Positions 22,136 to 33,774 of a DNA stretch of 64,000 nt are shown here, piece by piece (the first letter of the stretch is position 1; each line of letters begins with the position of its first letter). Origin of the DNA: Cubamyces lactineus (Eukaryota > Basidiomycota > Agaricomycetes > Polyporales > Polyporaceae); assembly GCA_022376465.1 (NCBI GenBank), contig JACDTU010000003.1:930001-994000 (forward strand), written 5' to 3'. Made by a program: the position numbers and the translations under genes. The notes below the pieces were generated by a model. That model was not told where the DNA came from. It ran no database searches and saw nothing but the letters and a program-made list of their open reading frames with translations.

Positions 22136-24595
22136 ATGTGGCTGCTCAGTACTGACCGCGCAGAACTTCACTACTTCAACAAGCCCGAGGATGTACCAGG
22201 CGGGTACGCCATCCTCTCGCACGTCTGGCAGGGCAAAGAACAGAGCTTCCAAGACATACAAACACTGCGAACGATGCATACATTGCCAGAAGACCCCCCG
22301 CGTGCGCACGCGCATCCCAAGGTGCGCAATTGCTGCGTTCTCGCGGCGAGGCACGGATACCGCTGGATCTGGGACGACACCTGCTGCATCGACAAGACCA
22401 GCAGCGCAGAGCTCTCCGAGGCCATCAACTCGATGTTCATGTGGTACGCCAAGTCGGACGTGTGCTATGCGTACCTATACGACGTCCCTGACATCAATCG
22501 CCTCGACATGGAGTCGCCATTCTACACAAGCAGATGGTTCACTCGAGGATGGACCCTCCAAGAGCTCATCGCACCTACTGCCGTTGTGTTTGTCTCTCAA
22601 GACTGGGATGTCCTCGGCACCAAGACGGAGCTTGTGCACCATCTTCAAGCGATCACCGGCGTCGACGCCGACATTCTGCTCCGACGGCGCGAGCTGGCGG
22701 AGGTGAGCATCGCGCAGAAGATGTCCTGGGCCGCGACCCGGGTCACGACGAAGGTCGAGGACGAAGCGTATTGTCTCATGGGTATCTTCGGTGTCAATAT
22801 GCCCACGATCTATGGCGAGGGACGAGCGGCGTTCTACAGGCTCCAGGAGGAGATCATGAAGCTGTCCGGCGACCAGACTATCTTTGCTTGGGGTGATCCA
22901 TACGAGCTCCCCGATATCCTTAGTCGCGTCCAGGACCACCTCGAACGCGGAGCTGAGCTGTCAGACGCGGGAGGACGTACAGATAGGGAATTCTTGCTGG
23001 CCTCGCGACCAGAAAAGTTCTCGAGCATCGCGACGCTTTACGTACCCACACCTATACAAACCGCCTTGATGACCGCGAAGGAGGTGTGCCTCAACTCGTC
23101 TCCGCAGCTCACCTTCCAGGTGCGCACACAAAGTTGCTCAAAGTGAGCCTCCAGCTGAGACCTGTTTCGAGCCAGGACACTTTGCCCGCAAACACCGTTT
23201 CGGGAGCACAGGGGTGCGAGTTCGTCGTTACCGGTCATGGAATGCGCTCGACGCTCCCCATCATCCAAGTGTCGTATTCGGACAAGTTCGACTTCCTTAT
23301 CGCAGTGCTGGGATGCCGGAATCAAGAGACAAATGCTGTCCTTGGCCTGCTCCTCCTCCGCGCCCCCAATGCTGGCGTTGGAGATCACGTTGCATATGGC
23401 GCTAGCATGCTGTTTGACGGAGCCATCGAGGCTAGGCTCGTGCAGCTCAAACCAGCTGGTGACACGGACAGCGATTCCCCGGCCTCTGATTCTCAATCAT
23501 CCAACAGTGACCGATCTCATGCCTGCGCCGCTAATGCGACGCTGTCCTGGGGCACAATATACATCCTCCATCGCCCGCAGCCCGACGTACTGCAGAACTT
23601 TGGCATTCCCTCCCTGGCGAAGCAGCGGAACGCGATCGTCGTCTTCTCGCGGTGGTCCGTGGCGGAGCTCCAGCGCTGGGGCTTCGTCCCGGACAGCGAA
23701 CCGAGAGAGATTGATTTATGGCGCGTGGCGAGGGGACGATATACCGGGTCGCTGACGTTCTCGGACTCCAGCTCCGGGGAGAAGTTCACTATCACGGTAG
23801 ACCGGTGTCCCTGCCCCACAGGGAAAGGCCAGTCCTGGGCCAGAGCCTTTGTTGCGATATCTCTTCCCGAGGGGCACTCCGACAGGGCTGAACGTATGGC
23901 GACATGTGCAATTCAACTTGATCCAGGCAGCTCGCAGGCATCTATGGTCGACCCTCCGAAAGATTGTTCAGTCGACCACATCGCTCTGTGGAAGGATTGG
24001 ACAAGAACGTTCGGCGACTCGGACAGAGAAGTCAGGCTGTCATTCAGCGTGCAGGACCGGAGCGAATGGGATCCAAACGGCGCTGTCGCCTCCCGGCGGT
24101 CTATATACCTCGTAGTCGATATCAAGCTTGGCGGAGCTGTCTACGTAGCAATGCGCGCCCGCAATGCTAGTACAGGTACGTATTAGGGCGAGTTTGAGAA
24201 CATTTCGATATAATAGTTGGTAGAATGCCGATGTGAATATTCTAGTGCAAGTTGAGGACACGCCCGACGTCGTGTCCACTCCTTCCGCAGCTGGGTGCCG
24301 ATTGACTCCAACCGCTCTATCAGGCCATGAAGACGTCGAAGGTATGCCTATGACGGCGGCCGGCACAGAGAAGTCAGCCATTCAACCCGAAGCAGCTCAA
24401 CGCGCGGCGAGTAGCAGTGAAGATATTGCAGCCGCACAGGTACCCTCCACCAAACGTGGCAGCCGTCTTACGCATAGCATCAAACGATGCCTCACGTTCA
24501 TGAGATGGTCAGTCGTGTCTATAGCCTGACATGACGTACGCACTGACATGGCTCCTCGCAGCACAAACCGCGAAATAGTCACGAGTATAGAGTAG
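22136..24595 (+). CDS. HET-domain (heterokaryon incompatibility) protein
   Basis: Four exons (22136-23119, 23176-24175, 24246-24507, 24562-24595) splice in frame to 759 residues. The N-terminal HET domain is clear: MWLLSTDRAELHYF, PGGYAILSHVWQ, YRWIWDDTCCIDKTSSAELS, EAINSMFMWYAKSDVCYAYL, SRWFTRGWTLQELIAP and YCLMGIFGVNMPTIYGEG. The rest matches the poorly characterised C-terminal part seen in basidiomycete HET proteins (TGHGMRSTLPIIQV and similar); the tail is Ser/Ala-rich with no membrane helix. HET domains (TIR-related fold) trigger cell death after fusion of incompatible fungal individuals; partner and specificity cannot be inferred. The last two exons (24246-24595) are the starting edge of a segmental duplication: a decayed copy lies at 28330-28600. 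It converges on the first Atg22-like gene, about 105 bp away. Confidence 0.85.
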
Positions 24596-24700
24596 TAGCA
24601 CAAATACTGTAGGGGCGGCATGCTGCTACAACCTTTCGTCGAGGGCATGTATGCATCTTGGGACTAGTTCGGACCTGGAGGCATCGTATGCAACACTTGA

Positions 24701-27337
24701 TCACTTGGCACGCTCGCTCTCTTCGACGAGCTGTCCGTCCCTCTGAATTTTCGACCTGCGCTTCTCCGCCCACGCAGCAGCATCGCGCCTGCCCTTTGGC
24801 ACATCCACCCCTAGAATTACAGTGCTCTCGTCAGGCGCAATCAGAGGTACCTCTGGAACAATCACGTACCGAACCATAGGATGAGGCACGCGCACGTACA
24901 CAGCGCGAAGAGGAACGGGAATCCCTCCCAGTTGTTTCCCGACTTGTCGATGATCGCCTGCACGATGTTGGGCCCGATCAAGCTGGAGGCACGGTTGGAC
25001 AAGCCGAAGAGGCCGAAGAACTGCACGTCCCCATGTCAGTGGAAATGTTTCTGTACGAGGTACTGCTTGCGAGTGAGACAGTACCATGTTATCGTAGCCT
25101 GGAGGTGTGAGCTCCGCCATCATCGTCTGGGAGAACGCGTAGTAGGGAGCCTGGAACAGCCCGGTCATAATGTTGTAGGCCCAGAACTCCCAAACGTGAT
25201 GATATCTACAAGCGATCGATAGGTGAGGACAGCGCGACTGGGATGCACGATCGTGCCTACCCGAATTTTGACGACCACAACCCGATCATCCCCCAGAGCG
25301 GAAGGAGAATTGTCACGACGTTGGTCACCGCAAACTATACCCACGTAAGGACAGAGAACGAAACCGATGAGTTTATGTGGACTGTCATGCATCTGATATC
25401 CGCACGCACCATCTTCTTTGTAGAAATCTTCCAGTATCGCTGTATGTACCAGAAGCCCAGTGTACTGGAGGCGTGGCGTTTCGTGATAAGTGAGGCCCGA
25501 GGAACACCGCCGTGTGTTTGACACTTACCTAGCCGTGGAGGTCACCGCCTGTGCGAGACCTAGGTATGTGTTTTGTAGAAAGGAGAACTGGAATTTGTCA
25601 TTCTGACAGATCTGAACTAGTGTTCCGGTGGTGTTAAATCCCTGATCATGAGCGTTCAGGCTAGTCAAAAGTCGTACGGCGCTCGTAGAAAGACTCGGCT
25701 CACGTCAGCTAGCAAAAAGAACGCAGCCAAGTAGATAAACGTATACGGGAGTTGCTTATACTGCCGGAGTGCGACCCAGATCTGTTATACCGCCTGAACC
25801 ATTGAAGCACGATATTGGCATTCAGCATCACGATGGGCGTACCTGTTTCCAGCCAATGGTTAGGTAGTGCGCGCCCTTGGGTAGCGGGGATCCCGGCCTC
25901 GGCTGCTGGAACACAACTGGGTACGAGAATCGTAAATAGCCGGTATGCGACCCATCGTAAGCATCATGGAGACGCACACCACCATATGCCCAAAAGGACC
26001 CAGTATCCGTTTGTCCTTCGAACTTGTCAGACCGCACGTACACTCAGTGACGGCGAGAGATTCACAAACAAGAGAAGTGTGTAATTATTCACTTTGGGAT
26101 TGCTCGCCAACGGAAGTAGGATGCTGAGGTTCAACCCAAGCGTGACGATATATCCGATATTGCTGTGCGCCTGTTACAGCAGCCATGGTAGATTTGAGAG
26201 CTATCGCGAGCGGCGCGCACGACGCAGAGCAGAGGTTGAACTCACAGTACTGATGTTACTGATGCGGTTGGTCTCCATGCTTTCTTCTAACTCATACTCT
26301 GCTAAGGAGATCTCGCCTCGCTGGAGCTTTTCGCGAAGGTCACGGGCATGCGCAGTATTACGGGCCAAGCGGGGGAAGATGGCAGCGTAGAATACGAGAG
26401 TCGCCCCATAGGTAATGAATCCGATCATGTACAGCGCCATTCCAAGACGCCAGCGATCCGGTTCTTAGTATTGCGGGAGAATTGACTTGAGTTTAGATAG
26501 CGTCTTTCGGGTCAACGAAGAGATTGACCTACGGATGAGCGAGATAGTGGAGAATTGTGCACCCCAGCACAGGACGGTGAATACCAGGAGGACCCAGCGG
26601 CCAAACCTACCGTAGTCTGCTATTGAGCCTACTGTAGTAAACAACAGCGTCATGATCTTGATGAAATTTATAATCAGCAGCGTACAACATTGGGTGGTGG
26701 AGCACTTACTGCAAAACTGACGCCTTGTGCTATCAGTACGATAGAGTTTACGGACTTCACGCCGCCAGCCCACGGCAGCACGCATTGCCCTGCAGGTGAA
26801 CAACTACTCCCAGGGCCCTTCTTAGGATCGTATCCGGCACTGTTAGCCAGTGTTTGGAATAGCGTCATGGTGTAGCCTGGTATCGCAACGTTCTGTCAGT
26901 GTAACCACGCGAACGATGGTATGAGACTGACCGAGAGGTCCAACACCCTGATAGCAACATGCCATCAGTATACCTAGACGCACGGATCGTTGAGATTACA
27001 CACGTTGTCTCCATTGTAATACACTGGAGATCGTCAGTCTAGTGCGAACGTGCAGTCGATGTAACATAACTGACAGTAGTAGCTCCATAATTCCTAGAAC
27101 GATGCACTCGTTAACCTACTATCCGCTGGTGAGTCCAAATAGTCTCACCTTTCGAGTAACGACGGGCTCATCGTCAACGGTGGTGTCGGCAACCACAACC
27201 TCTGATATTTCTTCCACAGAGCCTTTGCCGCTGTCGCCACAGTGTTCTACAGGAGTCAAGGCTGCGGAGACTACTGCTTCAGGCGGGATTGGACGTGCCA
27301 TGGCGCTCGACGGTCCAGGTTGGGCTGCAGACTGCAT
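24701..27337 (-). CDS. Atg22-like vacuolar transporter, copy A
   Basis: Major-facilitator-type protein resembling Atg22, the vacuolar membrane exporter that releases amino acids after autophagic breakdown. ATG at 27337 (an alternative in-frame ATG lies 12 codons later). Splicing of about a dozen short introns gives VVTRKELWSYYLYYNGDNGV, GYTMTLFQTLANSAGYDP, GQCVLPWAGGVKSVNSIVL, IMTLLFTTVGSIADYGRFG, MALYMIGFITYGATLVFYAA, IFPRLARNTAHARDLREKL, NIGYIVTLGLNLSILLPLA, FQQPRPGSPLPKG, IQRYWKISTKKM, GLFQAPYYAFSQTMMAEL, FFGLFGLSNRASSLIGPN and a charged tail VDVPKGRRDAAAWAEKRRSK. About 10-12 membrane segments are visible. Every junction compared with copy B keeps frame, so both look functional. The closest named family is Atg22; substrate unknown. 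Confidence 0.85.
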
Positions 27338-28110
27338 GAGCTGCTGTGATGGGATTTATAGGCAATCGTGACGAGGTAGACGCCAAAGTTGCAAAACCCG
27401 GATCGAATCCGCACGATGTTCGATATAGGGCTGGAATGCGGCGTCTCCGGTGGGAAGGCCTGTGACTCAGCTAAGAGTGGAGCTTTGACTGCTAGTAGTA
27501 CGGCTCAGGCAACCTCAGCTGAGCGACTGTGGCAGAGAACACCTGTCTGTGCTACCGTAATGCACAGATGCAAGCCTCGAGATGGAATGATTCTTCCCTT
27601 GGTCGGATTCTCACCAAGCCATGTAACGTGATAGGGCACCGGTGGGATAGGCTAGCAGTCCCAGTAGAAGCTTGTGCTGCCCTTGCCGAAAGAATGCTTC
27701 GAAGGAGAGCGCATAGTATCCGCGACAACCTCTCATTAAGGATGCGCGATATCTTTGCGTTGTGGCTGGAAGATTCCAGTCCGCGGGTGTACTGGTATGG
27801 CACCCCGGTGAGTATCTTGAACCTTCAAAGTGACAGCCTGTGAATTGAATTCCGCTCACATGACTGGTAGGCGTCAGTACGACGCTCCAGCCATTCCTAC
27901 TTGCAACATCTGATTAGAATGGGGGATTACGGGCACAGGAGGCAGATCGGTGCATCGGCTCCTAACAATGACATGCATGCCAAAGCCCGCACGGACGTTG
28001 ATAATTCTATACAACGTTCGGTCACGCGATCCAGTGTCAGAGAAAGAGCTCACCTAGTCAGAGCTCTCCTACACAACCTGCACAACAACAGATATAAACG
28101 GTTGACCTCA
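27338..28110. other. Upstream region of Atg22-like copy A (duplicated)
   Basis: Non-coding. It aligns by eye with 31282-31900 upstream of copy B, with shared blocks such as CAGAGAACACCTGTC followed by GCAAGCCTCGA (27534-27577 and 31501-31547), so the promoter was duplicated with the gene. No credible coding frame. Confidence 0.65.
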
Positions 28111-28260
28111 TGAGTACGGGTGGTGAGCAAGGCCCCGCCAACGGGGGCGAGGTAGAAGTGGTGTTGAATCAAGCTCTGCATTGCCATATCCGGATCGACG
28201 TCCATGGGCGCCTAATCTGGTCAAACAACTTGCATGCGACGCAGACAACGACACCCTGAG
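28111..28260 (+). other. Duplication junction: remnant of the region upstream of TRM10
   Basis: 28183-28213 matches 32196-32226 at 26 of 31 positions, and the spacing to the upstream landmark CTCCAGCCAT is conserved within about 25 bp. This marks the right edge of unit 1. A short frame from ATG 28111 is open for about 48 codons, but nothing supports it as a gene. Confidence 0.45.
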
Positions 28261-28329
28261 CTTATCCAACAGTAAAATTGTGCTATGCCATTATGTCTCA
28301 GGGAGCCATCTGCATCCCGCATTGCCCCT

Positions 28330-28600
28330 GGTTCGACGTGCTCCGACTTCAGAATCTCAAAGCGCAGGCAGCGGGATGCCGCCATCATCTTCTTGCAGAT
28401 ATCCAGCGGTGACCGGCGTAGAAAAGTCAGCCATCCAACCCTCGAGGCGATTTAGGGCGCGGCGAGTGGTGAAGATACCTCCCCCCCGGTCAAACCGACG
28501 TCTCGCGCGTGGCGTCATACGATGCATGAGGTTCGCGAGATGCCCGTTCATGTCTATGTTCTGTCATAACGTACACACCGTGACTGTCATGCTATGTCGC
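28330..28600 (+). pseudogene. Decayed copy of the HET gene 3' exons
   Basis: The stretch around 28420-28440 (AAGTCAGCCATCCAACCC) matches 24371-24390 in HET exon 3, and 28510-28580 parallels the end of exon 3 and the last HET intron. The frame is broken and the HET domain itself is absent. It is a by-product of the tandem duplication, in the same position relative to copy B as the HET 3' end is to copy A. Confidence 0.65.
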
Positions 28601-28711
28601 GCGATCGGCTTACGATATGAGGTTCAGTTTGGCGACGAGATCTTATCTACTACTATTGTGCGTGTATGCATCATGGGACTAGCGTTCAAGAAGTCCCGTC
28701 TGCAACGTCGC

Positions 28712-31281
28712 TCACTGACCACGCTCGCTCTCTCCGACAAGCTGTCTGTTTCCTGGGATTTTCGGCCTCTGCCTCTCCGCCCACGCAGCGGCATCGCGCC
28801 TACCCTTAGGAACATCCACACCTACAATGACAGATCCGTGCTATTAGCTTTGACTCATTACACAGACGGAACGGTAGCGTACCAAACCATATCACGAGGC
28901 ACGCGCACGCACAGAGCGCAAAGAGGAAGGGGAACCCCTGCCAGTTGTTCCCCGACTTGTCAATGATCGCCTGCATGACGTTGGGCCCGATCAAGCTCGA
29001 CGCGCGGTTGGACAAGCCGAAGAGGCCGAAGAACTGCACGTCCCCATGTTAGTGGAAATGTTTCTGTACGAGGTACTGCTTGTGAGTGAGACAGTACCAT
29101 GTTGTCGTAGCCTGGGGGCGTGAGCTCCGCCATCATCGTCTGAGAGAAGGCGTAGTATGGTGCTTGAAATAGTCCGGCGAGAACGTTGTAGGCCCAGAAC
29201 TCCCAGACGTTGTGGTATCTGTGTGAATGTCCACGGCGGTCAGGCCCACACGGCAATTATTCTCGCGGTTTGACGTACCCGATCCTCGACGACCATAGCC
29301 CGAGCATTCCCCAGAACGAAAAGAGAATAGTTGCAACGTTTGTCACTGCGAACTGTTGCCACAAGGGGAATGATGGGCCGTGAACACATGTGACATCCAC
29401 GTTGATTCGCACACACCATTCTCTTCGTAGATATTTTCCAGTATCTCTGCATGTAACAGAAGCCGACTGTACTACGAGTAGTATCCAGTCAATCAGACTT
29501 GAGGGACACCGGCTCAAGTTCAAATCTCACCTAGCCGTAGAGGTCACTGCTAATGCAAGGGCGAGGTACGTGTTCTGCAGCAGGGAATACTGGAACTTAT
29601 CGTTCTGGCAGAGCAAAATGAGGCTTTGTGTGGTGTTCCATCCCTGCTCGACGGCATTGAGATTGAAGGAACGTGCATGCACGAATACGAGTTGCTCACG
29701 TCGGCTAGCAAGAAGAAGCCAGCCAAGTACGCGAATGTGTACGGCAGCTGCTTGTATTGCTGGAGTGCGACCCATGTCTATCCGTGTAGTAAGTCAGCAA
29801 GGTATCAATGTGTTATGATCTAGTATCGTGATAGATGCACCTGCTTCCATCCGATGGTTGCGTAACGGGCGCCTTTGGGAAGCGGCGATCCTGGCCTGGG
29901 TTGTTGAAATACAACTGAGCATTGTGGACGTCAGTGGTGGGGAAAAATGAAAGGGGGACGATGACGTACACCACCATATTCCCATGAGGATCCAATAACC
30001 GTTTGTCCTTTGAATGTATCAGACAACGAGAATCATTGGCAACGGTGAACGGCCTACGAACATGAGCAGAGCATAATTGTTCACCTGGGGGTTGCTTGCC
30101 AACGGGATAAGGACGCTGAAGTTGCACACAACCGTGCAAAAGAACCCAATATTTCTATGCGTCTAGTGCGGTAGACATGTGAGATTTCATAATCGTAACT
30201 GGCGCGCTGTATACGGATGCTCACGATACTGATGTTGCTGATGCGGTTGATCTCCATGCTCTCTTCGTGCTCGTACTCTTCTGACGAGATGCCCCCTTGC
30301 CGGAGCTTCTCCCGAAGCTCACGGGCGTGCTCCGTATTGCGGGCCAAGCGAGGGAAGATAGCAGCGCAGAATACGGAAGCTGCACCATAAGTGACACATC
30401 CAATGATGTACAACGCCATAGCAAGACGCCATCGATCCGGCCCTGAGTACCGCCAAGCAGTCAGCTTTCGTAGCAAATCGCAGACCAGCCGATGGTCACT
30501 TACCATTGAGCGAGATGGTCGCGATCTGCGCAGCCCAGCATAAGACGGTGAACACTAGGAGGACCCATCGACCGAAAGGCCCGTAGTCCGCCACTGAGCC
30601 CACCGTTGTGAACAACAGCGTCATAATCTTGGTGGAACGCATGGTCAGCGAGGCACAGCACTGAGCCGTGGAGCACTTACAGCAAAGCTCACGCCTTGCG
30701 CTAGCAGAACGATCGAGTTGACGGACTTCGCTCCGCCAGCCCATGGTAGTACACATTGTCCTGTAGGCGTACAGCTATTCCCAGGACCCTTTGCAGGATC
30801 GTATCCAGCTTTGTGAGCCAGACTCTGGAAAAGTGTCACGGTATAACCTAGAATCGGACCGTTCCGTCGAAGGAATCGCGCGAATGATGTGTGATACTTA
30901 CCGAAAGGCCCAATTCCCTGATAGTGAATTAGCGTCAGTATGCCTCACGCGTTCGCCGTGGAGATTACGAACATTGTTTCCATTGTAGTATACTGGAGAT
31001 AGTCAATCGACGTGAATGAGTGATCGGGTTTACTTGACGTACAGTAATAACTCCATAATTCCTGTCATCGCGACAAGATGCAAATTAGTCTCCTTTTCGT
31101 CGGTGAGTCGTGTGAATCTCACCTTGCGAGTAACGATAGGCTCATCGTCGATAATGGCACTGTCGGCAGCGGCGGCCCTCAACACTTCTTCTTCACAATA
31201 GCCTTTGACGCTGTCTTCGCGATGTTCTAGAGGAGCCAAAGCTGTCAGGAACACTGGTTCAGGAGGGACGATGCGCGACAT
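28712..31281 (-). CDS. Atg22-like vacuolar transporter, copy B
   Basis: Tandem paralogue of the gene at 24701-27337 with the same exon layout. ATG at 31281. N-terminus MSRIVPPEPVFLTALAPLEH, diverged from copy A; then IVTRKELWSYYLYYNGNN, GYTVTLFQSLAHKAGYDP, GQCVLPWAGGAKSVNSIVL, IMTLLFTTVGSVADYGPFG, MALYIIGCVTYGAASVFCAA, IFPRLARNTEHARELREKL, MQRYWKISTKRMFAVTNVA, TILFSFWGMLGLWSS, GLFQAPYYAFSQTMMAEL, GLSNRASSLIGPNVMQAIID and tail VDVPKGRRDAAAWAERQRPK. Introns differ in sequence, but all junctions examined keep frame and no stops were found, so the copy looks functional. The N-terminal cytoplasmic segment and the C-terminal tail are the most diverged parts. Function as for copy A. Confidence 0.85.
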
Positions 31282-32318
31282 GCTCGAGGATGGGATGCAG
31301 ACTTCAGGAGCCGCTCCGATGGCTTATATAGACCACTGTGATCAGCTACGGGTAGACGTCAGAGCTGCAAGTTGCGCAATAGCGAGAGCGTGCCGAGGTT
31401 GAAAGACGGTGCTTCCGATAGGAGGAAGTGAGGTGAAGCCGAGAGCGGATACTAGACTGCTACTAGTGTGGCTCTGGTAACCTCTGCCGAGCGGCTGTAG
31501 CAGAGAACACCTGTCAGTACTACTGAGATGAATGGATGCAAGCCTCGACACGGGATATCACGTACGCTAACCAGAGTATCTGCTGTCTATGCAGTATCGC
31601 AGAGTGTCGTCAGGTGAGGCCAGCAGCCTCACGTAGTAGAAGCTTGCGCTGCTTCAGCTGATGTCGTCAGGATACCCGCATGATTCCAATGATGTCCTCT
31701 TGATGTGTTGCGCAATACGCTCAAAGTGTAGATGCATACGCCTCCCTAGTATTGAGGTTACCGCTCTGCAAGTGTACTAGTATGGCACCCCGTGCATATT
31801 CTGAGCTATCAAGACGATGGCCTGTGATCTGCATACGTCCGCATGATCAGGAAACGTCACTACGACCCTCCAGCCATGCCCACTGTGCGAGCACTCACCA
31901 GCGTGTAGTAGCACAGTCATAGGAAGCACACCAATATACCGACCACTGGACAATGGCCTGCAAGTATTGACATACAGAGCCAGGAGCCTACGGCAGTGAC
32001 ACGAACGTCGTACATCGTACGGTGGAACTATTCTTCAACAGAGAAACGGCTAGCATATCAGCCAAGCACAACTCGGTGCGCGCTTGAGTAAGTTCAAGCT
32101 CTCGTTGGTGTATCGAGGGCACGAGGTTGCGATAGACGAGGAAAGATTCGCAGAGGGAGACGAGATGGAAGAGGTCTCGGATGAAGTTGTACCTTCCCAT
32201 ATCCGGAACGACATTCATTGGCGCCTGCTCACCAAGCAGCGCTTTGGTCCTTTGGATTGGATTCAAACTCGTCCTCGACCATCTACGATTCGAAGGGCAC
32301 GTCTTCCCACAATCACTC
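31282..32318. other. Region between Atg22-like copy B and TRM10
   Basis: Divergent intergenic region of about 1 kb; its left part is the duplicated promoter of copy B. Open frames at 32084-32318 show no similarity I recognise and lie just upstream of the TRM10 start, so they are probably leader sequence. Confidence 0.5.
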
Positions 32319-33762
32319 ATGTCTGAAGCTCCTCCAGAGCTCGCGTCCGAAGCACCCTCGGAGACGGTCCAAACATCGGTACCGCAAACTACACCAGCGT
32401 CCGCAAACCCACCGGGACCCTCAACACCCAATTCCGAGGCGCCGTCCCAGCCACTCTCGAAGAAAGCGCAGAAGAAGCTAGCCAAAGCTGCGTACATCGC
32501 CGAACGCAAGAAAGAGCGGCGCGCGGCCGAAAAGGAGCGTCGCAAAGAGAAGCGGCGGCTCCTCGCGGAAAAGCGCGCTGCAGGCGAGCTCGATCCCGAG
32601 GAGGAGGCGGAGCTGCGCGAGCGCGAGCGGAAGCGGCAGAAGCTTGAGAGGGGCCCGCGGACGCCGTTCAATGCGCGCGTCGTGGTGGATCTGGGATTCG
32701 ATGAAATGATGACGGAGAACGTGAGTGCTCTCGCGATCTGCTCGTGAGCGCAGTGGGTGATTGATCGTGGGGGAAATAAAGGAGGTGAAGTCTCTGACCT
32801 CGCAGCTGGCGTATACGTACAGCGCGAACCGCAAGGCAGAGCACCCATTCTCCTCATTGTTGTTCACATCGCTTAACGGAAGGACGTTGACGCGTATGGA
32901 TGCAACGAACAACGCCGCATACAAGCGGTGGGTCGGTGCGGAATGGTGGACGGAAGGATACGAGCGTTTATGGCAGGGCAAGGAGGGAGATGACAAACTA
33001 TCGGAGGAACAGGTTGAGGGCGGGGCATCGCATGTTCAAGAAGGAGATACATCGATGTCGGAAAGCAGGAATACTGGTCAGACAAGACGCTCCAAGGCAC
33101 AGGAGCCTAGCAGAGCAGCACAAGACTCGGTGGTATACCTCACAGCAGATGCGGACGACGAGCTCATGGAGCTCAAAGAAGGAGAGACGTACATCATAGG
33201 TGGTATTGTGGACCACAATCGGTACAAGGTTAGCGTCAGACCATTGTGCGCGAGTGGAATCAGACCGAGCTGACAGTCTACGTCTCATCTCAATTACGAC
33301 AATAATACTAACCCAATACATACGCAGAACCTCTGCCTGAACAAGTCCAAGGAGCATCATATTCGATCCGCGCGACTGCCTATTGGGACATATCTCGCGG
33401 AGATGCGCACGCGCAAGGTGCTCACGGTGAATCAGACGTTCGAGATCCTGTTGAAGTGGGTCGAGACGAGAGACTGGGAACAGGCACTCTACTCCGTCAT
33501 ACCGAAGCGCAAGTTCAATTCGAACGGGAGGCGGAGAGGTGGCGCCGGTAGCTCGAAGGGTGCGGAGAGTACGGACGAGGATGAGAGATCAGAGGGTGAG
33601 GGTGAGGATATGGACGGAGCTGAGAAGGGTACGGGCGAGAACGAGGAGATCAAAGTGATAGACGTTGCGGCTCTGGAAGATGATACGGCATCCCCACCGT
33701 CACGCGAGCTCCTAGATGGCCAAACCGCAAGCATGGAAGTAGACAAGGTCGCCGAGCAATAA
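32319..33762 (+). CDS. TRM10: tRNA (guanine-9-N1)-methyltransferase Trm10
   Basis: SPOUT-class methyltransferase that makes m1G9 in tRNAs with SAM. Exons 32319-32720, 32782-33228 and 33328-33762 give 427 residues. The start MSEAPPELASE follows a non-ATG-supported upstream frame. The N-terminus is acidic/Pro-rich, followed by the Lys/Arg-rich helix typical of Trm10 (PLSKKAQKKLAKAAYIAERK). The catalytic domain has NARVVVDLGFDEMM, EVKSLTSQLAYTYSANRKA, LFTSLNGRTL, SVVYLTADADDELMELKEGE, YIIGGIVDHNRYKNLCLNKS, RLPIGTYLAEMRTRKVLTVN and QTFEILLKWVETRDWEQAL. A disordered acidic C-terminus (about 95 residues) extends past the domain. The stop codon is 12 bp from the stop of the convergent NDUFAF5-like gene. 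Confidence 0.93.
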
Positions 33763-33774
33763 AGACAGCTAAGC

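Larger units (their letters stand above)
24246..28213. repeat. Tandem segmental duplication, unit 1
   Basis: Contains the 3' exons of the HET gene, Atg22-like gene A, its upstream region and a stretch resembling sequence just upstream of TRM10 (28183-28213). Corresponding landmarks in unit 2 lie about 4.0 kb to the right: the gene stop codons (24701 / 28712), the motif CTCCAGCCAT upstream of each gene (about 27888 / 31877), and the CATATCCGGA segment (28183 / 32196). Coding exons are highly similar; introns and flanks have diverged, so the duplication is not very recent. Confidence 0.8.
28330..32226. repeat. Tandem segmental duplication, unit 2
   Basis: Begins in a decayed copy of the HET gene 3' exons and ends just upstream of TRM10. 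It carries Atg22-like copy B and its promoter region. Period about 4.0 kb relative to unit 1 (24246-28213). Confidence 0.8.

Noticed and set aside
23120..23175. HET gene truncated by a stop near 23146
   Set aside because: A 56 bp GT-AG intron removes the stop and joins the frames in phase.
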